A stretch of 64,000 nt of DNA from positions 62,001-126,000 of the forward strand of contig CAYOOP010000003.1 in the NCBI GenBank assembly GCA_964405685.1. Direction: 5' to 3'. Under the pieces are notes generated by a model. The model did no database searches, was not told the DNA's origin, and saw only the letters and a list, made by a program, of their open reading frames with translations. This document shows, in pieces, positions 7,697 through 15,113 of this stretch (positions are counted from its first letter, which is position 1; each line of letters opens with the position of its first letter). Source of the stretch: CAYOOP01 sp964405685. Its GTDB lineage: Bacteria; Pseudomonadota; Alphaproteobacteria; Rickettsiales; SXRF01. A program made the translations under genes and the position numbers.

Positions 7697-8841
7697 TTCG
7701 AGCTCTCAAGTAATTCGGTTTTGGTTAGCGTATAATCACTCATTTCCCAGCGCTCTTCCAGCGTTTTCAGCAGCTGCCCGAGCGCCTTGCCTTCGGTATG
7801 GCCAAGTTCCAGCAAATCCGCAGCTTTGAGCGGGAAAATAGGTACTTGCCAGCGGGTTGGGAGATCAAGAAATTCGTCGTTGTTACTCTTCAATACGATG
7901 CCAAGATAGGCCTGTTCGCCCACCGCACGTAGTAATTTCTTTGCTTCTGGCAAGATGGTGGGTGGCGTGTTTTCCAAAACCGTTTCCAGCAAATTAAACT
8001 GCACATTAGAAAGCTTGAGCCGTTGTTTGATGTCTTTACGCGGCAGGTCGGGATCTACTTTGCCTACCATCAGCGCAGTCAAAATCACCGGGTCATGCGT
8101 ATGCGCGAGTGCCGCATCCAACGCGGTGTTGAGTTGATAAGGAAGCACGTGCTGCAAGATGCCTTTGCTGCGCATGAGTTCAAGCACTTGCGCAGCTTTC
8201 ATCCGTGCTAGCAGTTTGAAGAGTTCTAGCTGGATGCGTTCGCCGCTTAAATCTTGGATGCGTGCAGCGTGGTGCACACAGGCGTTTAAAGAGGCTGTAT
8301 CCATCTCAAACTCAAGTTCGGCGGCGAAGCGGAAAAAGCGCAGAACACGCAAAGCGTCTTCGATAATGCGATCACCAGGTGTACCAATGAAACGTAGGGT
8401 TTTGGCATTTAAATCGGCAAGCCCGTCGACTTCATCTATCACTTCGCCATTTGTTTTTGCATAAAGCCCATTCACGGTGAAATCACGCCGCTGTGCATCG
8501 CGTTTCCAATCCTGCGAGTATTTTACTTCCGCGTGTCTGCCATCACAGGCGACGTCTTCACGCAGTGTGGTGATCTCAAAATGTTTCTCGCCGATGCGCG
8601 CGGTGATGGTGCCGTGGTCGATGCCGGTGGGGTAGGTTTTGATAGTGTCATTTTTGAGTTTTTCTAGCACGTCTTGCGGCATGGCGGGTGTTGCCAAGTC
8701 CACATCCGTCACTATGCGGCCGAGCAGCGCATCACGCACGCATCCGCCGACAAACCGCAGTTCAATATTTTGCGTTTTCGCGTGTGCAAGCAGCGCCTGC
8801 GTTTCTGGCCAGGCTAAAAATGGTGCTTGCGTGATGTTCAT
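7693..8841 (-). CDS. cca: CCA tRNA nucleotidyltransferase / poly(A) polymerase family protein
   Basis: A class II nucleotidyltransferase that adds or repairs the tRNA 3' CCA end, or a closely related poly(A) polymerase. The N-terminal head has RFVGGCVRDALLGR and the catalytic DVDLATPA acidic pair. It is followed by RRDFTVNGLY and the nucleotide-selecting DALRVLRFFRFA. Length is 382 aa. There is no HD phosphohydrolase motif, as expected for alphaproteobacterial members. It overlaps dapB and the DUF6111 gene by four bases on either side. CCA-adding versus poly(A)-adding activity cannot be told from sequence by eye. Confidence 0.9.
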   Translation of the reverse strand: MNITQAPFLAWPETQALLAHAKTQNIELRFVGGCVRDALLGRIVTDVDLATPAMPQDVLEKLKNDTIKTYPTGIDHGTITARIGEKHFEITTLREDVACDGRHAEVKYSQDWKRDAQRRDFTVNGLYAKTNGEVIDEVDGLADLNAKTLRFIGTPGDRIIEDALRVLRFFRFAAELEFEMDTASLNACVHHAARIQDLSGERIQLELFKLLARMKAAQVLELMRSKGILQHVLPYQLNTALDAALAHTHDPVILTALMVGKVDPDLPRKDIKQRLKLSNVQFNLLETVLENTPPTILPEAKKLLRAVGEQAYLGIVLKSNNDEFLDLPTRWQVPIFPLKAADLLELGHTEGKALGQLLKTLEERWEMSDYTLTKTELLESSK

Positions 8842-9104
8842 TGGATGTGTCCGTCTTGCACTTTGCCGTCATTGAACTGTGCAGGTACATAAGTGCCCTT
8901 TTCACCTTCGGAAAGCCCGAGCGCAAGCGCGCAGACAATGGTGATGATAACGCTGAGAATGAAAATCTTGAGCCACGGGCCTTCGCGTAAACGATGGTGC
9001 TCCTCGCCGCGCTTGTGTTTACGGATAGATTGAATGAAATACCACACCAGATAAATCGCGGTGGGCAGTGTCACAGGCCAGAGTTCGATGAGGACGCGTA
9101 TCAT
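8838..9104 (-). CDS. DUF6111 small membrane protein
   Basis: An 88-aa inner-membrane protein with two hydrophobic helices (about residues 10-24 and 46-64). Between them is a basic loop (IRKHKRGEEHHRLREGPW), and after them a tail YVPAQFNDGKVQDGHI. The GPW...YVP...DG pattern and position next to a CCA transferase match the DUF6111 family of alphaproteobacteria. No biochemical role is known. ATGA overlaps join it to both fic upstream and cca downstream. Confidence 0.75.
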   Translation of the reverse strand: MIRVLIELWPVTLPTAIYLVWYFIQSIRKHKRGEEHHRLREGPWLKIFILSVIITIVCALALGLSEGEKGTYVPAQFNDGKVQDGHIQ

Positions 9105-9706
9105 AAATCTTCAATCCTGAATTCGTTATAGCCTTCGTAGTGATAGCTAATGTCGATACCTTTCATAAAAATTTCACGGTCATGTATTCTATCGGTTAAG
9201 GCCACTTTCAGAAGCTGTTTGATTTCAACATCTTTGACGACACTGCGTTCCATGGCGGATAGATAGGTTTCTTTATCTACCTGATTCCAGTCCACTACGC
9301 GCTCAATATTCGCTTTTAACATCACATCAAGCCATATGCGCGTTGCGCGCCCGTTGCCTTCTCTAAAGGGGTGCGCGATATTCATTTCAACATATTTTTC
9401 GATGATTTTATCAAAATCGCTCTGTGCCATGCTGTTGATGTGCTCGAGCGATTGCTTCAGATACATCAAGGGCGCAAATCGAAAATTACCTTTGGCAATA
9501 TTTACATCACGCATTTTTCCGGCGAAGTTGTAAATGTCCTCAAACAAAAACCGGTGAATATGTGCGAGTCCCGCAAACGTCCCCACTTCTATCCGGCCAA
9601 TTTCTCCCGATTCAAAAAGTAGCTTCGCTTTCTGCTTGCTTATTTTTTCTTCCGCTTTGGAAAGCTCCATTTGATTGGTAAGATTGAGTTTGTTTTCCAA
9701 AACCAT
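9101..9706 (-). CDS. fic: Class III Fic adenylyltransferase
   Basis: Transfers AMP to hydroxyl side chains of target proteins. The 201-aa protein has the complete Fic motif HPFREGNGRATR at residues 112-123, with catalytic His112, ATP-metal Glu116 and Arg123. Near the C-terminus is the inhibitory-helix motif SYHYEG (Ser187, Glu191, Gly192). A C-terminal inhibitory motif in a short protein is the class III arrangement, known from the Neisseria meningitidis Fic. Autoinhibition released by oligomer change is inferred from that family. It lies 13 bases after aroG and overlaps the DUF6111 gene by four bases, so it is lodged inside a housekeeping operon. No separate antitoxin gene is seen. Confidence 0.92.
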   Translation of the reverse strand: MVLENKLNLTNQMELSKAEEKISKQKAKLLFESGEIGRIEVGTFAGLAHIHRFLFEDIYNFAGKMRDVNIAKGNFRFAPLMYLKQSLEHINSMAQSDFDKIIEKYVEMNIAHPFREGNGRATRIWLDVMLKANIERVVDWNQVDKETYLSAMERSVVKDVEIKQLLKVALTDRIHDREIFMKGIDISYHYEGYNEFRIEDL

Positions 9707-9719
9707 GGGTACACCACTG

Positions 9720-11063
9720 CTATTTCTTCAGCATCTCAGCAATCAGGAAAGCGAGTTCCAGCGCCTGAGAGCCGTTGAGGCGCGGGTCGCAATGCGTGTG
9801 GTAGCGGTCGCTTAGATTGATTTCGGAAATGGCCTGTGCGCCGCCCAAACATTCGGTGACGTCTTGGCCCGTCATTTCAAAATGCACGCCGCCGGCGTAT
9901 GTTCCTTCGGTTTCGTGCACGTTGAAGAAGTTACGCACCTCACTCAAAATATCTGTAAACTTGCGGGTTTTGAAACCGTTGGGGGATTTGATGGTGTTGC
10001 CGTGCATCGGGTCGCATGACCAGACAACCGTGTGGCCTGCTTCTTTCACCGCGCGCACGAGCGGCGGTAGATGTTCTTCCACCTTGCTTGCGCCCATGCG
10101 CGAAATCAGCGTGAGGCGGCCGGGTTCGTTGTCGGGGTTTAGAATTTCGATTAGCTTGAGGAGATTATCACGCTGCATGGAGGGGCCGACTTTAAACGCA
10201 ATGGGGTTCGCAACACCGCGCAAAAATTCCACATGTGCTTCATCGGGTGAACGCGTGCGATCACCGATCCATAGCATGTGCGCGCCGCAGGCATAAGGCT
10301 TACCATCGAGTTCGTCGATGCGCGTGAGTGCGGCGTCGTAGCCAAGCAATAGCGATTCGTGCGAAGTGTAGAATTTCGCTTCGGAGAATTGTTCGGTTTC
10401 ATCAAGCGGAATGCCGCAGGCTTCGATGAAGCGCACGCTTTCAGAAATCTGACCGACCAGATCTTCGAAGCGCTTGCCTTGCGGCGAGTGCTTGATGAAC
10501 TGGTTGTTCCAGTAGTTGATTTGCTTCAAGCCCGCATAGCCGCCCTTGGCAAGCGAGCGCAGAAAATTGAGCGTGGCGGCGCCTTGGTAGTAGACTTTGA
10601 GCAGACGCTCCGGATCCGGCGCGCGGGCAGTTTCGTCGAACTCCATGCCGTTGACCATATCGCCGCGATAGGCGGGGAGCGACACGCCGTCTTTAATTTC
10701 TACGGGTTCGGAGCGAGGTTTTGCAAACTGGCCAGCAACGCGGCCGATTTTGACCACGGGGCAACCAGCGCCGTACATCAGCGCCATCGTCATCTGCAAC
10801 ATCACGCGCATGTAGTTGCGCAAATTCGCTTCCGAAAATTCGGCGAAACTCTCCGCGCAATCACCGCCTTGCAGCACGAAAGCTTTGCGCGTTGATGCCA
10901 TCGCCAGTTCTTTTTTCAGCGCGCGCGTTTCCGAGGGGCTGACCAGCGCCGGTAATTTTCTCAGCTCGGCCTCTACCGCACCAACTTTTGCAATGTCGGG
11001 ATAATCCGGTTGTTGCTTAATCGGCTTGTCGCGCCAGCTATCGAGGGTCCATGGGGTCGTCAT
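9720..11063 (-). CDS. aroG: Class II 3-deoxy-7-phosphoheptulonate (DAHP) synthase
   Basis: First enzyme of the shikimate pathway, condensing phosphoenolpyruvate and erythrose-4-phosphate. The 447-aa sequence is the plant-like class II type. It shows FVLQGGDCAESF, VKIGRVAGQFAKPRS, KVGPSM, and the metal- and substrate-binding WSCDPMHGNT and HFEMTGQDVTEC segments, ending DPRLNGSQALELAFLIAEML. It is the first gene of a leftward operon with fic, DUF6111, cca and dapB, and a promoter-like pair lies upstream. The gene symbol is a family label; class II enzymes are sometimes called aroF or aroH. Confidence 0.93.
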   Translation of the reverse strand: MTTPWTLDSWRDKPIKQQPDYPDIAKVGAVEAELRKLPALVSPSETRALKKELAMASTRKAFVLQGGDCAESFAEFSEANLRNYMRVMLQMTMALMYGAGCPVVKIGRVAGQFAKPRSEPVEIKDGVSLPAYRGDMVNGMEFDETARAPDPERLLKVYYQGAATLNFLRSLAKGGYAGLKQINYWNNQFIKHSPQGKRFEDLVGQISESVRFIEACGIPLDETEQFSEAKFYTSHESLLLGYDAALTRIDELDGKPYACGAHMLWIGDRTRSPDEAHVEFLRGVANPIAFKVGPSMQRDNLLKLIEILNPDNEPGRLTLISRMGASKVEEHLPPLVRAVKEAGHTVVWSCDPMHGNTIKSPNGFKTRKFTDILSEVRNFFNVHETEGTYAGGVHFEMTGQDVTECLGGAQAISEINLSDRYHTHCDPRLNGSQALELAFLIAEMLKK

Positions 11064-11083
11064 AATTTATCCGTTGATTTTCA

Positions 11084-11111
11084 AAGATAAACCATAGCAT
11101 GACTATTTCAA
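11084..11111 (-). promoter_or_regulatory. Candidate sigma-70-type promoter for the aroG operon
   Basis: On the minus strand TTGAAA (11106-11111) and TATCTT (11084-11089) are separated by 16 bases, 20 bases upstream of the aroG ATG. The boxes match consensus partly. Position in the only gap before the operon favours it, but this is a visual match. Confidence 0.35.
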
Positions 11112-11152
11112 AAGCGCAAGGAACCGGCTTGTGTCGCGGGCTATGCTTGGGT

Positions 11153-11938
11153 TTAAGCGAGTCTAAGACTTGACTTTAAATCCTGACGGGCTGCGGCTGG
11201 AGCATTCAAGGTTTTACCTTTATCGATGAACTCACCTCGCTCCATTTCATCGAATTGGCGAAGGATGTGCGTCGGATCTACATAATGTGAAGCACCGTCA
11301 ATTTGCTCTTTGCGGAAGTTAAGGCCTGCGGCGGCTTCTCTGTGCGATTTAAGCTGGCTTTCAGGTGTTGAAGGATCATTCGCACCGCGCACAAACGCAA
11401 CATTAATGCGTCCACCCTGAAAACTATCGCGCAATCCTTTTAACTCAGAGTTCGTATCCATATTGTCGTGAACATAAAAAATGAAAGGATTGATCAGTGG
11501 TGCTGCCTCCTCAAGGCCCGTTCTGATACTGGTGAGGCCATTGACCATGGTGAGGTTAATATGTTGCGATGGATCACCCAAAAACTCCTGTTTTTGCGAT
11601 AGGTGGTGGGCTGCGTGGGCTGCAAGCGTCGTACCCATCGAGAGCCCGGCGATATGCAGATTGTTCGGTTTGAAACCTAGTGCAACGAGTTGATCAATAG
11701 TTGCTTCCGCACCGGCAAACATTTTCTCTTCGGTCGGGTTTTCAACACTGCTGCCCGCATAGCCTACGTGATTTACGGCAACGACCTGATAGCCCTGCTT
11801 CTGTGCTTGTGCGATCAATTCGATATAGGCACGATCACTCTCACCAAGTACTTTGCCATCCGGCATGGTCTTAGGGCTTTGTCCCAAGTGACCACCATTA
11901 CCAGGGAAAAACACAAGTGTTTTCTTAAGAGGATCTAG
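11153..11938 (-). pseudogene. 3' part of IS-interrupted Tat-exported alpha/beta hydrolase
   Basis: Carries the catalytic part of an alpha/beta hydrolase: the oxyanion region LVFFPGNGGHLGQS, the nucleophile elbow GLSMG, a late Asp (RGANDPSTPESQ) and a late His (GASHYVDP). It has no native start; its N-terminus lies beyond the insertion sequence. Joining it to the fragment at 12772-13069 through one copy of the CTAG duplication gives a continuous 359-codon frame reading WHSETLDPLKKTLVFFPGNG. So the gene was intact before insertion. Translation from an internal GTG is possible but would lack the export signal. Substrate is unknown. Confidence 0.85.
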
Positions 11939-11947
11939 AGCGTGTCC

Positions 11948-12376
11948 TCAATTGAGCAGAATGATTGAAGCGGCAGCATAGATGGCGGCGAGGAAGTTTT
12001 TATCGGTTTTGTCATATCGTGTTGCAATGGCGCGGTATTGCTTGAGCTTAAGGAAGAAATTTTCGATAAGGTGGCGATCCTTATAGAGTTCCTTGTCATA
12101 TTCACGCTGTATTTTGCGATTGGATTTTGGCGGGATAACGGCAATTTTGCCTGCGATCGCCAAGGGCAACAACACCCGTTCATCCGCATCGTAGGCTTTA
12201 TCGGCGAGAATGGTATCCGCCTGCACCTGCGGCAGAAGTGCATCCGCACCTTGCAGATCGTGCGCCTGGCCAGGCGTAAGGATAAAACCCGTGGGATTGC
12301 CCAGCGCATCACAGGTGGCGTGGATTTTGGTAGTCAGTCCGCCTTTGCTGCGGCCGATGGCTTGCGCACCCCTTTT
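11948..12376 (-). CDS. IS5-family transposase, second frame (OrfB)
   Basis: Supplies the C-terminal half of the DDE transposase. It reads AIGRSKGGLTTKIHATCDAL, then GQAHDLQGADALLPQ, the second catalytic Asp in ADKAYDAD and the catalytic Glu in RHLIENFFLKLKQ. It has no start of its own that would give this full region, and it follows the A6G4 run at 12369-12378 in the -1 frame relative to OrfA. It is therefore probably made as an OrfAB fusion by programmed frameshifting, as known for this group. The stop lies 9 bases inside the left inverted-repeat end. Confidence 0.85.
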   Translation of the reverse strand, partial: KRGAQAIGRSKGGLTTKIHATCDALGNPTGFILTPGQAHDLQGADALLPQVQADTILADKAYDADERVLLPLAIAGKIAVIPPKSNRKIQREYDKELYKDRHLIENFFLKLKQYRAIATRYDKTDKNFLAAIYAAASIILLN

Positions 12377-12705
12377 TTGCGTGCTCCCGCGCTATGCTGA
12401 TGCGCCCGGACGATGGTAGAGTCTATCATTGCATATTCGTTATCAGCATCCTTGCTCAACACCTTGAACACGCGCTCCCACACACCGCTCACAGACCAAC
12501 GCGACCATCGTGTGTGCACCGCCTTCCACGCTCCGAAGCGCTCCGGCAGGTCACGCCACGGAATACCCGCCCGGTAGCGGTACAGCACAGCTTCCACAAA
12601 TAACCGGTTGTCTTTTGCCGTTGCACCAACGCTTGCCTCGCGTCCGGGCAACAGGTCTTTAATCCGATCCCATTGATCGTCTCGAAGTCCATATCGTCGC
12701 GTCAT
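12334..12705 (-). CDS. IS5-family transposase, first frame (OrfA)
   Basis: N-terminal half of the element's transposase, 123 aa. It starts at MTRRYGL with GGAGG upstream, which is preferred to an ATG six codons earlier. It has the DUF4096-type IS5 N-terminus (DDQWDRIKDLLPGR, YRAGIPWRDLPERFG, VHTRWSRWSVSGVWERV) and the first catalytic Asp in AMIDSTIVRAHQHSAG. Near its end the codons AAA AAA GGG form a slippery run that would shift ribosomes into the OrfB frame. Without the shift it ends after KPSAAAKAD. Confidence 0.88.
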   Translation of the reverse strand: MTRRYGLRDDQWDRIKDLLPGREASVGATAKDNRLFVEAVLYRYRAGIPWRDLPERFGAWKAVHTRWSRWSVSGVWERVFKVLSKDADNEYAMIDSTIVRAHQHSAGARKKGVRKPSAAAKAD

Positions 12706-12771
12706 GCCAACCTCCGTTGACACAACTCAATAATATTAATTGCTTAATTTATCGCTAATTGAGGACACGCT

Positions 12772-13069
12772 CTAGTGTCTCAGAGTGCCACGCAAGGAAT
12801 GTATCTCCCTCTTTGGTGCTCCACGTTTCTGCGGTGATATTTTGAAGACCATAATGTTTAGGGTCTTGAATGTCATCCAGAGTTTTGCCTGTGAAGTCTT
12901 TCTTGGATTGGAATACAAGAGCCCGTTGCACTGCTGGAGTATTGATGAGAAGATCGCCTGCTGCAAGTGCTCCCCCTACCGCACCTGCGGTATATTTTGC
13001 ACCTGTCTTGAGGAACGTTCGGCGTGAGGTTGGTTTGGAAGCAGTATTTTGTGGCTGTTCGTCGCTCAT
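12772..13069 (-). pseudogene. 5' part of IS-interrupted Tat-exported alpha/beta hydrolase
   Basis: Encodes the N-terminus of the hydrolase split by the IS. It has the twin-arginine export signal SRRTFLKTGAKYTAGAVGGA at about residues 15-34, then an AGD...NTPAVQRA cleavage region, so the intact product would be folded in the cytosol and exported. The frame runs to ...FLAWHSETL at the CTAG duplication and then into the IS, where it soon stops (ERVLN). A perfect CtrA-type box lies about 40 bases upstream of the ATG. On its own it makes only a truncated 104-aa product without catalytic residues. Confidence 0.85.
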
Positions 13070-13108
13070 AATCTTCTCCTAACTACTGCATTTTTGTGGT
13101 AGGGAAGT

Positions 13109-13124
13109 TTAACGCATAATTAAC
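13109..13124. promoter_or_regulatory. Candidate CtrA-binding box
   Basis: TTAA-CGCATAA-TTAAC exactly matches the TTAA-N7-TTAAC pattern bound by CtrA in alphaproteobacteria. It lies between the Tat-hydrolase start (13069) and the atp12 stop (13140). One such match per 64 kb could arise by chance. Confidence 0.4.
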
Positions 13125-13139
13125 TTCTGTCAATAGCTG

Positions 13140-13778
13140 TCAATTGAGTTTAAGCAATTCCAGAAAATCCATCGCTGCCTCGATATCGAGTACGGTCATT
13201 TCGCGGCGTTTTATGGCTTCTTCGTCAGCACCATAGCGCTCCAGCTGCCAGTCTTCCTCCATGCGGGCGGCGTGGGCTACGGTTTCGGTGTCCACATGGC
13301 CTTCGGTGGCTGCAATTGCGAGCAAAAGCGAGCTTCCGGCTTGGGTGAGGGCGAGGGTGCAGCTTAGGCGGAAGGGGTCCAGGCTTTGCAAATAGGCGCG
13401 TAGGCGGGTCGCGACTTCTTCGGATTGTTCGATGGGGAGCAGGCCGTCGGTCACTTCGATATGAATGTCAAACCGCGCCTCCATCCACTCGACAATCGGG
13501 GTAAGAAGTTCAGCTTGTTGGGCGCTTAGTTCCGGGTTTTCAGCGCGGTAGCACAGCGCATCGGTATCGACATAGGCCATCATCGCTTCTTCGACGGTTT
13601 CGCGCTGCATACTCACCACGTCAATTGCAGTAAAAGCAATCGCGCGCATGGGCGGGGTCTTGCCGGGGATAAGCGAGATTTCGCTGGCCAGCGCATCCGC
13701 CAGTTTTTGTGTGGGGACACTGAGCGGATTTTTTTTGGGAGTAGTGAGCGGCTTGCCGCTGATTGTAACAGGAATCAT
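13140..13778 (-). CDS. ATP12-family F1-ATPase assembly chaperone
   Basis: Homologue of mitochondrial Atp12, which binds the F1 alpha subunit during ATP synthase assembly; bacterial members are essentially alphaproteobacterial. The 212-aa protein starts MIPVTISGKPLTTPKKNPL. It has the family segments AIAFTAIDVVSMQRETVEE, DALCYRAENP, and the C-terminal EEDWQLERYGADEEAIKRR. The frame is open far upstream through rluC, but the ATG at 13778 overlaps the rluC stop by four bases and gives the conserved N-terminus. It is the last gene of the ribD-to-atp12 operon. Confidence 0.9.
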   Translation of the reverse strand: MIPVTISGKPLTTPKKNPLSVPTQKLADALASEISLIPGKTPPMRAIAFTAIDVVSMQRETVEEAMMAYVDTDALCYRAENPELSAQQAELLTPIVEWMEARFDIHIEVTDGLLPIEQSEEVATRLRAYLQSLDPFRLSCTLALTQAGSSLLLAIAATEGHVDTETVAHAARMEEDWQLERYGADEEAIKRREMTVLDIEAAMDFLELLKLN

Positions 13779-14713
13779 GTCAGGTGCTTTTTCGTTTTCT
13801 GCATATGTGGCGGCAGGGGCGCTTTGATGGTGAGCATGGATTTGTCCGGCTTTGGTAGCGTGATCATTTCCGCATGTAAATGCAATTTCGCATCGATATC
13901 GAGGCCTTGGACGAAGGCTGCAGTGCCGCCGTATTTGCCGTCGCCGACAATCGGATGGCCAATATGCGCCATATGCACGCGCAACTGGTGCATGCGTCCG
14001 GTGATGGGTTTCAGTTCCACCCACGCGAGCTTGTTGGCATAGGCTTCGATGACGCGGTATTCGGTGATCGCTTCCTTGCCGCCTTCGTCTTCGTGCATTT
14101 TTTCCATGCCCGAATCGCGCCCGTTGATGGTTTTGGCAAGCGGCACGTCAATGGTTGCTGCTTTCTTTTTCGGCACGCCGACCACGAGTGCGAGATAGGT
14201 TTTATCTGCTTGTTGCGTCGCGAACAATTGCCCCAAACGCTTGGCGGCGGCGGCAGTGCGAGCCAGCACCAGCACGCCGCTGGTGTCGCGATCTAAACGG
14301 TGAACGAGGCGCGGCGCGTTGTCGTCCCCCGCCCATGTGCGCATCATCTCATCAATGCTTTTGCTCTGGCCGCTGCCCGATTGCACGGCAAGGCCGGAGG
14401 GTTTGTTGATGATGATCATTTCGTTATCATGATGCAAAATCGCCTTATCGATCCATGCGAGTTCGGCCGCAGAAAAACGTTTCGTGTGCGCCTTGCCATC
14501 GCCCGCGCCGACTTCGGTCAAGTGGTTGGAAAGCCCGACGACATCGTGGGCGTGGAGTTCGGTATTAATTACCGCGCGCTTGCCGTTCACTTTAATCCAA
14601 CCTTTGCGGAGGCCCTTTTCAATCAGGCTGCGCGGCAGCGATGCGGCATTGACTTTCAACCAACGGTCCAGGCGCATGCCTTCGTCTTTTTCAGATACGG
14701 AAGTGAGGTTCAC
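13775..14713 (-). CDS. rluC: RluA-family 23S rRNA pseudouridine synthase (RluC type)
   Basis: Isomerises uridines in 23S rRNA. An S4 RNA-binding domain is at residues 10-70 (MRLDRWLKVNAASLPRS, KGWIKVNGKRA). The synthase domain follows with catalytic Asp in VHRLDRDTSGVLVLA and the motif GRMHQLRVHMAHIGHPIVGD. Length is 312 aa. It overlaps crcB by four bases upstream and atp12 by four downstream. RluC rather than RluD is suggested by the S4-plus-short-tail form, but target positions cannot be read from sequence. Confidence 0.88.
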   Translation of the reverse strand: MNLTSVSEKDEGMRLDRWLKVNAASLPRSLIEKGLRKGWIKVNGKRAVINTELHAHDVVGLSNHLTEVGAGDGKAHTKRFSAAELAWIDKAILHHDNEMIIINKPSGLAVQSGSGQSKSIDEMMRTWAGDDNAPRLVHRLDRDTSGVLVLARTAAAAKRLGQLFATQQADKTYLALVVGVPKKKAATIDVPLAKTINGRDSGMEKMHEDEGGKEAITEYRVIEAYANKLAWVELKPITGRMHQLRVHMAHIGHPIVGDGKYGGTAAFVQGLDIDAKLHLHAEMITLPKPDKSMLTIKAPLPPHMQKTKKHLT

Positions 14714-15087
14714 ACCACCGCCGCTTTGAAAAGTGCCATGCCGAGGAAGAAAGCGACGATAGAAAACACTACAGAACCAAGGACATAGACCAGCGCGCTG
14801 GCGATATCTCCGCGTTCGAGCAACAGATAGCTTTCATAGGCAAAGGCGGAAAAGGTGGTGAAGCCGCCGAGCGTGCCGATGACAAAGAGTGCGTGGAGTT
14901 CCCGTCCGCGCGGCAGCATGGTGACCAGCATGGCAATGGCAAGGCCCATCACAAATGAGCCTACGATATTGACGGTGAAGGTGGCGTAGGGAAACTCTTT
15001 CCCCATCGTCTCGGTGATCAACGTGCCGAGGCTGTAACGCATAAGCGCGCCGAGCGCGCCGCCGATTGCAACATAGAGGTAAAGCAT
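14710..15087 (-). CDS. crcB: Fluoride channel CrcB/Fluc
   Basis: Small inner-membrane channel that expels fluoride; works as a dual-topology dimer. The 125-aa protein has four hydrophobic helices. Diagnostic residues are GGALGALMRY, the Asn-containing GSFVMG stretch (NIVGSFVMG) and the Phe-box GGFTTFSAFAYE. The ATG at 15087 (MLYLYVAIGG) is chosen over a GTG five codons upstream because it sits after an AAGG site and matches family N-termini. No fluoride riboswitch is apparent in the 26-base gap after ribBA. Confidence 0.9.
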   Translation of the reverse strand: MLYLYVAIGGALGALMRYSLGTLITETMGKEFPYATFTVNIVGSFVMGLAIAMLVTMLPRGRELHALFVIGTLGGFTTFSAFAYESYLLLERGDIASALVYVLGSVVFSIVAFFLGMALFKAAVV

Positions 15088-15113
15088 GAGTGCCTTATAC
15101 ACCTTTTTAGGTG

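Larger units (their letters stand above)
11939..12771. mobile_element. IS5-family (IS427-like) insertion sequence, 833 bp
   Basis: The element is bounded by inverted repeats AGCGTGTCCTCAATT / AATTGAGGACACGCT and by direct CTAG copies at 11935-11938 and 12772-12775, the target duplication. It encodes a transposase in two overlapping frames on the minus strand with an A6G4 slippage run. Size, two-frame layout and CTAG target fit the IS427 group of the IS5 family. Ends and duplication are intact, so the insertion looks recent. It splits a hydrolase gene. Confidence 0.93.

Noticed and set aside
11935..12312. Alternative reading frame in the IS as a separate gene
   Set aside because: Its sequence has no transposase motifs; the overlapping OrfB frame carries the DDE residues.
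13779..14024. N-terminal extension of the ATP12-family gene
   Set aside because: It runs through the catalytic part of rluC in another frame; the ATG at 13778 overlaps the rluC stop and matches family N-termini.
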